A stretch of DNA of 64,000 nt from Schizophyllum amplum (taxonomy: Eukaryota > Basidiomycota > Agaricomycetes > Agaricales > Schizophyllaceae), in the NCBI GenBank assembly GCA_007026445.1, contig VDMD01000081.1, positions 46,607 to 110,606 on the forward strand, in the 5' to 3' direction. Positions 1 through 11,222 of the stretch are shown piece by piece (the stretch's first letter is position 1; each line of letters opens with the position of its first letter). The translations under genes were made by a program, and so were the position numbers. The notes under the pieces were generated by a model. That model searched no databases, was not told where the DNA came from, and saw only the letters and a list, made by a program, of their open reading frames with translations.

Positions 1-421
1 TCAAGCGCGCCAGGCGCTCGAACGGCGTCTCAATGTTCTCCGCGGGTATGTAGCCGACCTCCTGGGTCTTGAGCACGCGCACAAGCCACCAATAACTGTT
101 GCTGTCGTCCATGAGGAAGAGACTGTCGCCCTTGACGACGTTCGCCTGGCCCTCGACCGTCGCGGCAAAGCTATGCAACGAATATACGAGGTCGAAATTA
201 ATCGACTCGTCGGGTATCGAGAGGTCGGACGAGCCGTCGTCCTCGTCCATATACTCATCCTGGTCCCCCTCGTCGTCGATAGAGTCGTCCTCAAGCACCG
301 AGTGCTCCTCGTCGGACACGATCCCGGCGTAGTTCGCGGCGTCTGCATGCGCGTGCAGCTGCATTTGATTCTCGTCGGCGTACATTTGGTTGCGCAGGTC
401 GTAGGTATCCTGGCGCGCCAT
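1..421 (-). CDS. BUD14/Tea4-like SH3 polarity protein, N-terminal part
   Basis: Starts at an ATG (421 on the minus strand) and stays open to the window edge, so about 140 N-terminal residues are visible. Residues 1-75 are acidic and disordered-looking. An SH3 domain follows at about 77-131, with VYSLHSFAATVEGQ, the acidic loop GDSLFLMDD, the ligand-binding YWWLVRV and GYIPAENIE, then TPFERLARL. This SH3 version, with the ATVEGQ and PAENIETP signatures, is characteristic of the fungal BUD14/Tea4 family, which links cell-end or bud-site polarity and formin control to PP1. That function is taken from the family. The rest of the gene lies outside the window. Its promoter must lie in the 421-2995 interval. 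Confidence 0.85.
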   Translation of the reverse strand, partial: MARQDTYDLRNQMYADENQMQLHAHADAANYAGIVSDEEHSVLEDDSIDDEGDQDEYMDEDDGSSDLSIPDESINFDLVYSLHSFAATVEGQANVVKGDSLFLMDDSNSYWWLVRVLKTQEVGYIPAENIETPFERLARL

Positions 422-2995
422 AGGCCAGGAGCTGCGGTGTCTGAGGGGGGGAGAAGCTGAGGAGAAGATGAAAGTTGAGAACAAGGCGCGATATTCACAT
501 TGTGCATTGTTGTTTGATCAAGAACAAACACAACACAACAAGGCTCCCATTGTACTTTTCAAGTCCAACCTACAGAACACAACAGCGCGAGTCCTCACAG
601 TAGCGTCACAAAACACGTTCGTTCGTCTCAAAGGGTTGTCCGTCTCGCTTGAATCAGTGCTACAGTATCCGCATTCGAGATAAGGGTTGGGGCAGTACTT
701 GGAGTCCGTTGGTACCGTTAAGATACTTGATGTTTAACGACGCGGGAGAGACCACGGCTCTCGGGAGTATAAAAGGTGAGCAACCTTGCAATGAACGCAA
801 CGTCTGCAGGTGAGCGTCCACATCTGCCAACTCGCGAACAACTATCGCGTCGAGGGATGGTCTGAATGAGGAACGTGATGAGTACCGTACTGGTTCATTG
901 AATGGTTCCGAACTCACAAATAGGCTGGTGAATGGAAGACATCGAATGCGATACGTGGTAGATCAAATACCCTGAATGTGAGGCTGCAGGCAGGCCACAT
1001 ACTTACTGCCAGAACCACAGCTCCTTCGGCGGCGCAGCGCCGTCCATAACGTCGAGTGCAAGTTGGTGATCTGGATTATTACTGTACTTACCTGGCGAAT
1101 GTCGTGCAGATACCACGGATGCATCACAGTGCTGTCGCTCAAGAAGTCTTCGCGGTTGACGCAGAGTGGTGAATGTTCGTCAACGTCGTGCTGTATGCGC
1201 GAGAACGTGAGCAGAGCGACTCCAAGGCGTGGACATGCGTCGGCCGTGCCACTGCGGTCGTCATGAACGGTACTCATCCTGCGCATTGCATCGTTCTCGG
1301 GTGAAGACTGGCGCCTAGCCCCAACGCGCCGAACTCCATAAGCCCGTGCGCTGATTGAGCGTCCAGATCACAGCCAACCATCTCTCAGTGGGCATGCGCC
1401 CAAGGAGCAAGCATATCACGCCTAGCAGCCCTGATGTAGGAAGTCATGGATGCCGCGCATGAGTTCGAAATAGCATAGCATTCATTCAATCCAGGTTAAG
1501 CGATGGATAGCCTCAGGTAACATGGTACAGGACAAGCGTCGCTCGAGGTGGACGTCGATATAGCAAGACCTCGTATGCAAGTCTTCACCATGGTGATGGG
1601 GTAGTAGATGTCCCGTCGGCGTCGTCCGCCGTGGTCTTGAGGAATCGACAATGCACTCCCGTGCGGGGGAGCCTTGACATGACGAGTGCGGGGTGGTTCC
1701 TCATCCTGCTAAAAGTCGGACGATGCAAGCCGTCGGATTAGCACGCGCTCAGTTCGCAGCGAGCCAATCGAATGGCCGGGCGATCGATAGCTTTTGCGTA
1801 CGAAGTCAGTTTTCAGAAGGAGAACGGAGTGCCGGCAAACGCACCTCCGATGATCATTTTCTGCTCCCTGGTTGCGCAAGCTCGAGTGCCGTTCCAGACC
1901 CGTAGTCATCATTCAAGAGCCGGAACAGGAGAGCAGTTGTCGACCCTGGAGCGTGAAAGCCGGAGCAGCGTCGTGGGGCTGAGAGACGACGGCGCCGAGG
2001 TCATGCAAGAGCCCTGCGAGCGCTGCATCGTCACGGCACGCTTGCCTTGGTCCGTTGCGTATTATATTGGTGAGAGAGGGCACGAAGGGCGGCAGAGGCT
2101 TCAAGGAAAAAGCAGCAGAAGTCGAGAATCAAACGGGTGGGAATTGATGATGATGGTAGGAAGCAAGGAGAGATGGCTTGTTTCTCGCCCAAAGTGCTCG
2201 CGATTTCTACTGGAGACTCGCTGTCTGTCTAGTTATGTGGCCTTCAGGTAACAGATACTGACGAGGGAGGACACAAAAAGACCTGACTCTCCAACCTCTG
2301 CGCTCGGAAACTTCGAAGTGCTGCTGCTAAAGAAGACGGTTCGACATACTCCTCTGCCAGCGTTACTTCAAAATTACTGCTAAGGGTCTCTCTCGCGTTT
2401 CCCACTGCCTCCTGTCGAGCTTCCATTAGTTCCGACGGCGAAAGAGATGGTTCTCAACAAACAATGCGTCACGAAATCCCGAGCTCGCGCGCTCTTGAAT
2501 GTTTTCCTCCTTCTGAAAGCCAAGCGACCGTCAGGAAGCCCTCGAGGTCCGTCTCAGATGAGTCCTTCACTTCTCTGGGCTCTTTGCATGTTGTCATGGG
2601 CGCCTACCCACTGCGGACTGGCCTTCCATTTCTCTTTCCGGAGATAATTCGCTCGCATCCGGCTTATCGCTCGCTTATCGTTCATAAAGTTGCCTTATTA
2701 GGCATCTTTCTTGCCTCGTGGTGGCGAACAAAGAGCGCGCGGGATGCTTACAAAGGGCTCCCGCACGTGGGGTACCGTAATGTTCGGCGCAGGTAGAAAA
2801 AGTCGCCCATTGTTGTCCGTGTTTGTGTTATTTGACTTATTCGTGACGTTGATTGTCTGCTGCCACTGACCGTCTTCCTGACACTCACGTCTCTCTGGCA
2901 CTCACGCCTCTCTTCTCCTGCCAACACTCTACCACCGACCGGCACCTCACTCATCTCTACCTCACCCTCATCCACTACCACCCTCATCCTTCGCC
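422..2995. other. Gene-poor interval with the A1 promoter
   Basis: No coding region could be supported here; the open frames are short and lack domain or splice support. A plus-strand TATAAAAGG lies at 768-776 with no convincing gene behind it. The last 120 bases (about 2875-2995) are rich in C/T on the plus strand, with many ACTC/CTCA steps, and run directly into the A1 start codon. CT-rich leaders of this kind are common in front of basidiomycete genes. Confidence 0.5.
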
Positions 2996-5255
2996 ATGCC
3001 CGGCCCTGGCATCGACCCCACCCTCTACCAGACGGCCGTTGGCAAGAGGGCTCGAGCCTACAAGAACGCCGTCGTTCCCGGCGGCGACGGCACCAAGTTC
3101 GAGGAACATCTCGAGCAGGCGTTGAAGGCGCAGTCGTCGTTGGAGAAGGCCGTCCCAGGCGATGACCTTTGGCTCGTCGATTCCGTCAGCCACGCGGAGG
3201 CCGGCAGCGACGAGCAGGCGGCGAAGTTCAACAAGGGCAACGCGGACGAAGAAGACTGGCTGCGGCCTCCTATGGACGAGAAGCCGGAGCTCGTCAAGGC
3301 CAAGCACGTCGACGAGGCCGCCACCACTGCCGTCATCGCCGCCGCCGTCATCGCATCCGCCGCACGACCGACCACGCCACCGCCCGTCGAGTTCGACATG
3401 TCAAAGTTCGTGAACTGCACGCCGCCAACCTCCGAAGAACGCGCTCGGGCTAGCAGGTACGTGGTCATACCACAGCCCCAACAATTTCTGTAACTGACCC
3501 ATATATCCAGCATGTTGTTTAAGTTCCACGACTCTGAGAATACCATGCCCGGCCCTCTCACCTTCACCCAAGATCAACTTCCCTTCAAGCCTCTGAGTGC
3601 CAACGCGCATTCGGGCACCAACGCGTATCACGGTAGCGTAACTCCAAGGTGTGTCTGCTATATCTCGTTCCGGAATGTTTTCATTGACCGCGATGAAATT
3701 ATGTAGGCACATGGACGTCTTCGACGACTCTACCAACACCTTCGACACAACCAACACCTTCGACACAACCAACACCCACACGACCTTCCATGATGCGATC
3801 TCTCCATTGCCGTATCCTATCCCGACAGTTCAGCATCCAGTCCACCTCTCTTCCACTGGTGCGAGCGCAAGCGCTACCAGTACGAGCGAAAACGTAGCTC
3901 AGACCGCGAGGTATGTCTGTGGATGCCGTCTCTCTTGCATCGTACTTACGAACTTCTGTAGCGATTCCGAAAGGCTCACTTCATCGACCCTTACCTCGGA
4001 GTCATCGATCCAGGCTGCCTCATCGTCGACTCCCACCTCGTGGTCGATCCCTGCTTCAGCCTCACCAACCCCGACTGCTAGTCCTGCCAGCTCGGTCGGC
4101 GCATCCCCGTCGATTCCTAGTCTGTCGCTGCCCTCCCCATCGGTCCCCACCGCGCCGCTCCCTGAGACTACAAGCTTCGTCAACGTGTCCGCGCCTACTC
4201 CGACCAGCGCGCCCGTGCCTGATACGGTCAGCGCGCCCGTGCCCATCGACGCGCCCGTGCCCATCAGTGCGCTCATGACCACCACACTCAACGCACTCGT
4301 GCCCACCAACATAGTCGATCCCAGTCTCCAACAAGCCTTGAATCGGAGGATTGCGGAGCTAGATGCCATGTTTGAGGCCAGGCAGGCTGCTGCTGCTGCG
4401 GTTGGGCAGCCAGCTGTGGTTGGGCAGTCGACTGGCGCTGCTGTTCAGACGGCTGTCGCGGGTTCTCAGCCGGCTGCCGCTGCTGCTCTGCCAGCTGCTG
4501 CGGTTGCTCAGTCAGTTGCTGCTGCTGTCCGTCCGACTGCCGCCGCTTTTCAATCGAGCGACGCTGCTGTCCATCCGACTGCTGCTACCCTCCAGCCTGT
4601 CGCTGTCGCATCGTCAACGCCTGCCGCCATCAGCAGCGCAGCGTCCACTAGCTCGACTAGCTCGACTAGCTCGTCTCGCGAGAGCTCGTCGTCGGTGGCG
4701 GGCGCGGGTATCGTGATCGTCGCCAGTCGATCATCGTCTTCGTCTTCTGCCGCCGCGTCCTTGTCGTCTTCCGCCACGGCGTCTTCGTCTTCCGCGGGCC
4801 CTTCATCGTCCTCCGTCACGTCCTCGTCGTCCTCCTGCGCCGCGTCCTCGTCTTCCGCCGCCTCCTTTTCATCGCATGCGCAGCCAAGCGTCAACTATGC
4901 TCATGCCCCGGCTATCGCGTCGACCGCCACTCTTCTCGCCGGCGCGTCCGCGATGGTACTCCCCCCCGTCCCTGACCTAAGCTTCTTCTCTGGCTTGAAG
5001 CGCAAGGCTGGGTCGGGCGAGCCGACGATGAACTGCGGATGGCGGCACGATGGTCAGAGCATATGTCTCTACACGTTCAACCTCCTGCAATCGAAGGCAG
5101 CCATCGAAGCGGACATCCACGCCCATTTCCAGCAGTACAATGTGGACGCCAGCAAGAAGGATGTATGCATGTGGCGCCCCTGCCATGTCAGGTCGTTCTC
5201 GCAGGAGCGCCCTATTGTCGACCACGTCTACGATCACCTCACGCGTAGGGTCTAA
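2996..5255 (+). CDS. Family A protein, copy 1 (repeat-rich, C-terminal Cys/His domain)
   Basis: Model: join(2996..3456, 3511..3648, 3707..3910, 3962..5255), 698 aa; the introns are 54, 58 and 51 bases and all phases close. The N-terminus MPGPGIDPTLYQ...VVPGGDG is shared with the paralogue at 30281. The middle is low complexity: Asp/Thr repeats (FDTTNTFDTT), then Pro/Ser/Thr, then Ala/Val/Gln-rich units and long Ser/Ala runs. After KRKAGSGEP comes a compact Cys/His region with CGWRHDGQSIC, an H-x-H and C-x4-C-x13-H-x3-H (VCMWRPC...DHVYDH), suggesting zinc binding. No family is recognised. The tail-to-tail arrangement with a B gene recurs at 30-35 kb. A nuclear or nucleic-acid role would be a guess from the finger-like end only. 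Confidence 0.75.
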
Positions 5256-6164
5256 ATGTCGTACGACGGGTCGCGCGCGGACGCTACGGCGTACCTTCAG
5301 TTCCTACCGTCTTTTCCCGCAAGTTATGATCTAATTTATGTACTTACATATCTGTCACTCTCATCTTCGTCGTCTCTTCTCGTCTCCCGCCTCAGCATAC
5401 CATCTCCCGAGCTCGCATACCATACACATCGTCCCGCATACCATCCATATCATCTCGCATTCCTGTCTCCCGCATTAATTCTCCATCTCCACACGCGCAT
5501 CTCTCTCTCGGCATCTCATCATCTTCTCTACAGCTGCTGTTCCTCCTCTCGACCACATATGGGTTTCCCTCATGCAGCATATGACTCGTCTGTCGGACGT
5601 CTTGTATCACTAGCACCCACCGTCCTTCAATCACGGTCTTTACCTAGTAGATCCCAGCCGCGTCCCTGCGCGTACCCTTATCCCGATACCCCGAGATTTG
5701 TACTGTAGCGCGGCCAGTGCCACAGCGCCTTGTATCGTACTATAACTCCCCATGTACGCTGGCCCCGCGACCACCGTCGTGCTGAACCTGTTCTGAATGG
5801 AAATCAATTCTGACTATATACCAGTGTATGCCACGACGCGTTCAGCTCGGCACGAATGAACAGTTGTTGAGACTGAGCACCAGCATGAGTATCCGAACAC
5901 CTACTAACACAGAATCAGCCGGAATATGGCCGAGCTGCGTCATGACGGAAGCGTCCGCGCACGCGCTGTGATCTTACTGACTTACCAAATGAATGAGTTG
6001 GTCGGTGCTCGGAATGGCTGTAGACAAAGTTCAACAACCTGGCCTTGGTGTCATCTGCGATTGAGAACGATCATCAGAGAGCAAACTCTTTCAATCCGTC
6101 GGAGACAAACACGTATACTTAGATCGACCTAGCTGAGCTTACTAATTAGATACTTGCATCACAC
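5256..6164. other. 3' flank of A1, no gene seen
   Basis: A C/T-rich stretch with imperfect repeats of a CGCATACCAT-like unit lies at about 5395-5475. The tail near 5740-5790 resembles the 3' flank of A3 near 32140-32180 (both carry GTACGCTGG followed by a GCGACC motif). No supported coding sequence. Confidence 0.45.
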
Positions 6165-7932
6165 TCAAACCTCCTCGGGTGTGAACGACTGTCTCTTCTT
6201 CCCTTTCCAGTGCGCCGAGGTCGGGCGAAGAGGCGCCTCTGAAATATCTGAGAGCCCGTCAGTATCAAGCGTGGCCCAACGAAAGCGGTACCTGCCTTCA
6301 TCGTCTGCTGGGAGAGAGCCGTCATCCATCACAGCCTGATCTCGCAGGCCCGCCATCGCGACGGAATCTGTCTGCGAGACGATATCTTGCTCATCCGCAG
6401 CGGTGCGCGAGACGTCGCCAGTAAAGGACAGGCGCGAGAGTTGCGTTGCGTCTCCCGTGGCGCGTTGCGACGAGACGACATCTTGACCGGCGATAGACCG
6501 CAGATGCAAGATGAATCGGGCAGTGAGTATGCCTGAGATGCTAAGGAAAAAAGGCTGAGGTAGAGCGAATTGAAGAGTCAAGACATGGGGCGCTTACGGT
6601 AGGGTGAATGCGTTGAGTAAGCGTTGGAAGAAGCCTTCCTGTGGTTACCGTCGTCAAACATCTTCAGCGGCGCAAAGTGGCGCGACGTACAGCGGTCACC
6701 TGGGCACGGTCAATATCCGAAGACGACGCAGGAGCAACTTGTGACTTACGTAATTTAGAATCAGGGCCGTGACGGTGAAGAGCGATACAGCGCTTTCACG
6801 ACTTGTCAGCAGTTGCGCGGGTGGGAATCAATCGCAGAGCCCTACCAGTAATACATCAGGCCTTGCGAACATCAGATCATATCAAGGAAGGCATGAATGC
6901 ACACGTACCTTGCTGAAAGATCGCGACGCCCAACGTCTGCTGAGAGGTAATTGGTGTCTCCATTCTCCTCTGCTCCCGCATTGCGGGGATACAGCGATAC
7001 ATCGTCAGCGCTGTTGATGAGAATTCGAAGACAACAACCATGATTGATAGAACGTCAGAGACTGCATTTGTGAGTTCAAGCGCTACTGTGTCATGCGGGC
7101 GTCGCGCTAAGTACATACCTCTGTTGATAACAAGTGTTAGTACTCAGGCGTACACAGAACCACGCAGAGGGGCTTACTCTTGGTGTGTCGCGGGCCCTGT
7201 ACATTGAGCGCCAGAGGCTTGGTACTGCGTACGAGGGTGAGAAATGGAAGCGCAAGGAAAGATAGAAGAGCCTACGCAGTCGAGAGCTGTGCAAGCGCAG
7301 ACGAGAAGCCCGAGGAACGTGATGATATATATATTGCGTCCCCACACAGCCCACGTTCGTGTAGCCCAGGTGCCTGGACGAATTTAATGACCGACGAGCC
7401 TCAGGATGAAAGTAAAAACGCACTTAAAACAGCTGTTCTGCCAAGGACACTGAGGGCAGAGATACTCTGGTACGCAGAATCGCAACTGAAAGGTCCGTTC
7501 GTAAATACGAGCGGGGACGTAAGGAGGACAGGCAGTGAAGCTTACTGGAAGATGTCAGCAATTCCCAATGCAGCAGTACAAGTCGTGACGCACCTCGACA
7601 ATCTTATGAGAAATTGCTAGAAGATACACGACGTTCGCAACTAGCGCATATGGACAGAGAACGAAAAGCAACGTAGTGACGCCGAATTTACGTTCCCAGA
7701 TAAGCTTCCGCTCGCTTGCGAATGTGAGCGAAAAGTCGTAGTATAGTAGCGCTATACGACGCGTGAGCCCACAATGACGACGATTGCCCCCAAAACTCAC
7801 TTATGCTCGACCACTGTAGGCAATACTGGACGAAACTTCGACAGGTCAGTGCGCTAGTACGTGATGCGTTATCGGATGTGAGAGTGCTCACTGTTGGTAC
7901 TGCTTCTCCGCCTGTGGGCTGTCGCTTGCCAT
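6165..7932 (-). CDS. DUF6533-type seven-helix membrane protein, copy 1
   Basis: A multi-exon minus-strand gene ending at TGA 6165-6167. The exon at 7751 downward gives the DUF6533 signature LLYYDFSLTFASERKLIW and the next helix. Later exons give RTWAVWGRN with a helix, then FEFSSTALTMYRC, then GILTARFILHLR and a Ser/Thr-rich cytoplasmic tail ending FTPEEV. This layout matches basidiomycete DUF6533 multi-helix proteins, whose function is not established. The first exons are tentative: an ATG at 7932, then tiny exons giving an N-terminus like MASDSPQAEKQYQHIAYT. A TATA box lies about 60 bases upstream. A close paralogue lies at 15901-17653. Near-identity to it is confined to the 5' part of the gene. 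Confidence 0.72.
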
Positions 7933-7990
7933 CCCTGCCCGTACAATCGATGTGGGAGGGAAGATGTGCAGTTACGGCGAGCCAATGTTG

Positions 7991-7997
7991 ATTTATA
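7991..7997 (-). promoter_or_regulatory. TATA box of DUF6533 copy 1
   Basis: TATAAAT on the minus strand, about 60 bases before the proposed ATG at 7932. The same element sits at the equivalent place in copy 2 (near 17712-17718). Confidence 0.5.
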
Positions 7998-8841
7998 GGG
8001 CCTCAAAGCGGCCTCTACGGAGTCTACGCGGAGGATGAAGACCACGGGATAGAGAGGTAAATCGATAGAAGGTACCCGCCCCATCACCATGTACGACTGC
8101 TCACCATACAGGACTCTCATGTATGAATGATGGCGTACCTTTGGAACTGTCCCGTCTTGATTTCGCGGGATTCCATGTTGAGCAAGTCATACTTAGTACT
8201 GTAGGTGGTCATCTCTCGCGCTGGCGTCTTGATTGGAGCAGTGCTTTCCCATTGGTACGTGAACGTTAAGCGCAAGAGAAGACGTGTGACAGTTATCAAG
8301 GAGCGTACGAAGCCCCGGTCACGCTTCGGCAAGTTCCGAGAGCCTCTCTGGGGCTCTCGCGCATAGTCGTTGAGGCCTGAGGCTTTGATGACGTTATTGA
8401 TGAGGGTATCTGTAAGCTGACCAAGGCCCTCCGACTGGTAGGTCAACTGGACAGTCTATTGGAGATACTCTTCCTTTGTACACGAGCAGACGGTAGTGCT
8501 CGTCCTCACATTGAATATTCACGACAAAACACGATACATTGTTTCCTTCCTTGAGAAGAATGTAGGTAGCACAGTACAGTACGAGAGAAAATACGCGAGA
8601 AGAGATACATCAGTATACTAGCGAGACAGGATAGCATGACCTTGGCCCGGACGACTAAGGCCTACACTGGTACAGCAAAGTACAGTGCGAGTATGGTAGC
8701 AGATGGATGGAAGGGACGCAGGCGACGTACAGTAACTATGTGGTGCATAAGCTAGTGGGATACGGAAACAGTGCATAAACCGAGAACGATGCAGCAGGAT
8801 AGAGATGGCAGACAAGTGATGCAACATAGACCGAGAAAGCG

Positions 8842-8882
8842 CGCATGTGCACCCGAAGTGGGCGTGAGCGCGATGGAGAGGA
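8842..8882. other. Conserved hairpin element between A and B genes, block 1
   Basis: A stretch of about 40 bases that stays nearly identical in all three blocks (here, 18563-18603 and 32712-32752) while its surroundings diverge. The core is CACCC-GAAGT-GGGCG; the arms form a 5-base stem with a five-base loop and one A/C mismatch in this copy. It lies 3' of the convergent A and B genes, so a 3'-UTR structure or transcript-end signal is plausible. Confidence 0.5.
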
Positions 8883-9111
8883 GGAGAGCATAGATGTGAT
8901 GATAAATAGAAGATAAGCAGATGATGGGTGAGAGATGTACTGTGCGATCGTGGATAGTCGTGGGCGTGTGGGGTATAAGAGCCAAATGAAAGAGAGGGAA
9001 AGAGTCTGTCGCGTGGGTGAGACGAGGACCACGGACGACGGTGAGCTCCAGCATCGTGCGTAATGGAGCTCCATGGAGGCTGCTGGATGCAGCACATCCC
9101 GTCGATCACGC

Positions 9112-11222
9112 TTAGTGCGTTCTCGACCTCTGGGTCTGGTGCCCCTCATCGTCATCGTCGTTCTCCTCGCGACGCCGCTTGAGATACGAAGGCGTACCGC
9201 ATGTACCGGGCGTCCTGCTGAAGCGGGCGGACGCCCAGGCGGCAGCAGCGGCCGATGCAGCGGTAGCCGACGTCGATGGCGTGGTAGCCGATGTCGACGG
9301 CGTGGTAGTCGAAGTCGATGACAAGGTCACCGTCGTCGGAGCCGTGATCGACGCGGTCGAGGGCAGCGAAGGCGCGCTCGATGACTGCAAAACCGAGCTC
9401 GATGACTGCAAAACCGAGCTCGACCCCGTTGAAGTCGCGGTAAGCGTTGTCGCGCCTCCGGACTGCGACGTTGCAGGCGCCGGAGTCGCGGTAGGCTGCG
9501 CCGAACCCGCGTGCGACGCTGAACCCCCACCAAGAGACGCCGAAGCCGGGGTGGAAGACGCCGCAGCCGGGGTGGAAGACGCCGCAGCCGGGGTGGAAGA
9601 CGCCGAACCCGTAGCGCTCGTCGAGAACATCCACCTCCTGTAGTGGGCCGCGAACGTTTCATCCGATGACCTGAAGGTGTGGGTCGGATTCGACGTCGTG
9701 TGGGTCGAGTTCCACGGCGCGTATGTCGTACTACCAGCACCGGCACCGCTCGCGGTCGACGACGCAGAAGAAGGGAAGGTCTGGTCGGCGCGGGTGAACC
9801 TGCTCGCGAAGCTCGACGCGCTCGACACCGACGCCGCGGACAGCTCCCGCAGTTGAAGGAGTGAATGGTCGTTCCTGATGAGAGCGCGGCCGAGGGATAG
9901 TTGCGTCGCGAAGACAGTGGGGTCGCTCGAGAACGAGTGAGGAAGGAGCCCACGAACACGCTGCGACGCGATGCTGGTGTTGTTGACAATGACAGGAGAG
10001 GGAGCCGCCGAGCTCGACGCGCTGCTGCTGCTGTAAGGTATGAGTATGGAACAACTTGGAAGACAAAGGAACCTAAGAACACACCTGAGCGCCGGGACAA
10101 TCGTCTGCTGGGTGCTAGACGGCGCAGACGTCTGCTGAGTGATTGACGGCACAGACGCCTGCTGAGCGTAGGGCGGCGCCGAGGTCTGCTGAGCGGACGC
10201 CGGCACGGCCGTTTGCTGGGCAATGGATGGCGCGGACGCCTGCAGAGCGGAGGACGGCGCAAACGCCTGCTGGACGGAAGACGGCGCCGACGCCTGCTGG
10301 GCAATGGATGGCGCGGACGCCTGCAGAGCGGAGGACGGCGCGAGCGTCTGCTGGCTGGCGGATGCCTGCTGGCTGGCGGCCGAAGCTCGGTTGTCGGGTA
10401 TAGCGGCGATCGAGCCGACATGTCCGGTATCCGCAGTCGACTGGGCGGCACGGCCGGAAGCGTCGGAGCTCGTGCCGGAAGTGGAGGACTCGGAGGTCGC
10501 CGTGGTATCCTCCACCTGGGCAGGCGGCGTCATCGGCGGCTGGGTGTGCTCGGAGGTTCCCGATGAGGAGGAGGAGGTCGAGCCCGATGACGAAGAGGGA
10601 GACGAGCCCGGCGACAGCGCGGTGAGCGAAGGAGCGACAATGGCGGAGTCGTGCGCAGGCGGGGCAGGCTGGTGGACCTCGACAATGGACGCGCCGGAGG
10701 AGTTAGCGGTGGAGGATGTCGATCCGTCGGGGAGAGCGCCGTGGAAGGTAGCGATGAGGTTGGTCGTGTTGGTGCCAAAGACGCCCGAAGCACTGTATAT
10801 AAGTTAGCGAACAATTGTCGAGAGCGAGAATAGCGAACGCACCTGCGACTCAAGCCACCGCTGCGACGACTGAGGCTACCGCTGCGCACATTGCCCCCCG
10901 CCTGCTCATTCGCCGAGGGCACAGATGACCATGCGGGAGTATTCTCATCGTGTTGATAGTCTTCGCTCGCCCAGAGCTCATCGTCGTCCTTGGTATCGCG
11001 ACTGAAAAGCCACAATGAACACGCCACTCAGTCAAGATGAGCGAAGTATACGCACCCATCGCGGTCGAACAAAAGGTCGTCATCGTGCTGATAGTAGAGA
11101 TTGTCGTGTGCTGGGGGCCCGCTGAAGTCGTCCGGGTAGCTGAAGTCGTCTATGGGAGCGACGTTGCGTGCGACGTCGCCTGCATAATCGGCTTGCGCGA
11201 AAATGAAGTCGTAGTCGCTCAT
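9112..11222 (-). CDS. Family B protein, copy 1 (finger domain lost)
   Basis: Model: complement(join(9112..10030, 10085..10792, 10843..11001, 11056..11222)), 650 aa. The ATG at 11222 opens MSDYDFIFAQADYAG and an acidic N-terminal region. The next exon holds RSGSLSRRSGGLSRR. After that comes a Ser/Thr/Pro-rich part with about ten repeats of a decapeptide like QQASAPSSAQ, then a segment shared by B copies (SFSSDPTVF, FTRADQTFPSS, FAAHYRRWMF), then SSTPAAA repeats. It ends KRRREENDDDDEG and lacks the Cys/His domain that ends B3. Intron 3 (10031-10084) is 54 bases, in frame and free of stops, so retention would not break the protein. No known function. Transcription runs toward the DUF6533 gene and A1. 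Confidence 0.72.

Noticed and set aside
1709..2426. Several overlapping short frames on both strands
   Set aside because: None has conserved motifs, splice continuity or codon use like the recognised genes.
3899..5237. Long minus-strand frames opposite A1, and plus-strand frames opposite B1/B2 (for example 9179-9643, 10223-10807)
   Set aside because: They mirror low-complexity repeat codons of the real genes; they lack splice support and read as Gly/Val/Asp shadows of Ser/Ala repeats.
8117..8446. 110-codon minus-strand frame identical in both close copies (also 17838-18167)
   Set aside because: It lies inside the near-identical tract, so conservation carries no information; no splice context, domain or third copy supports it.
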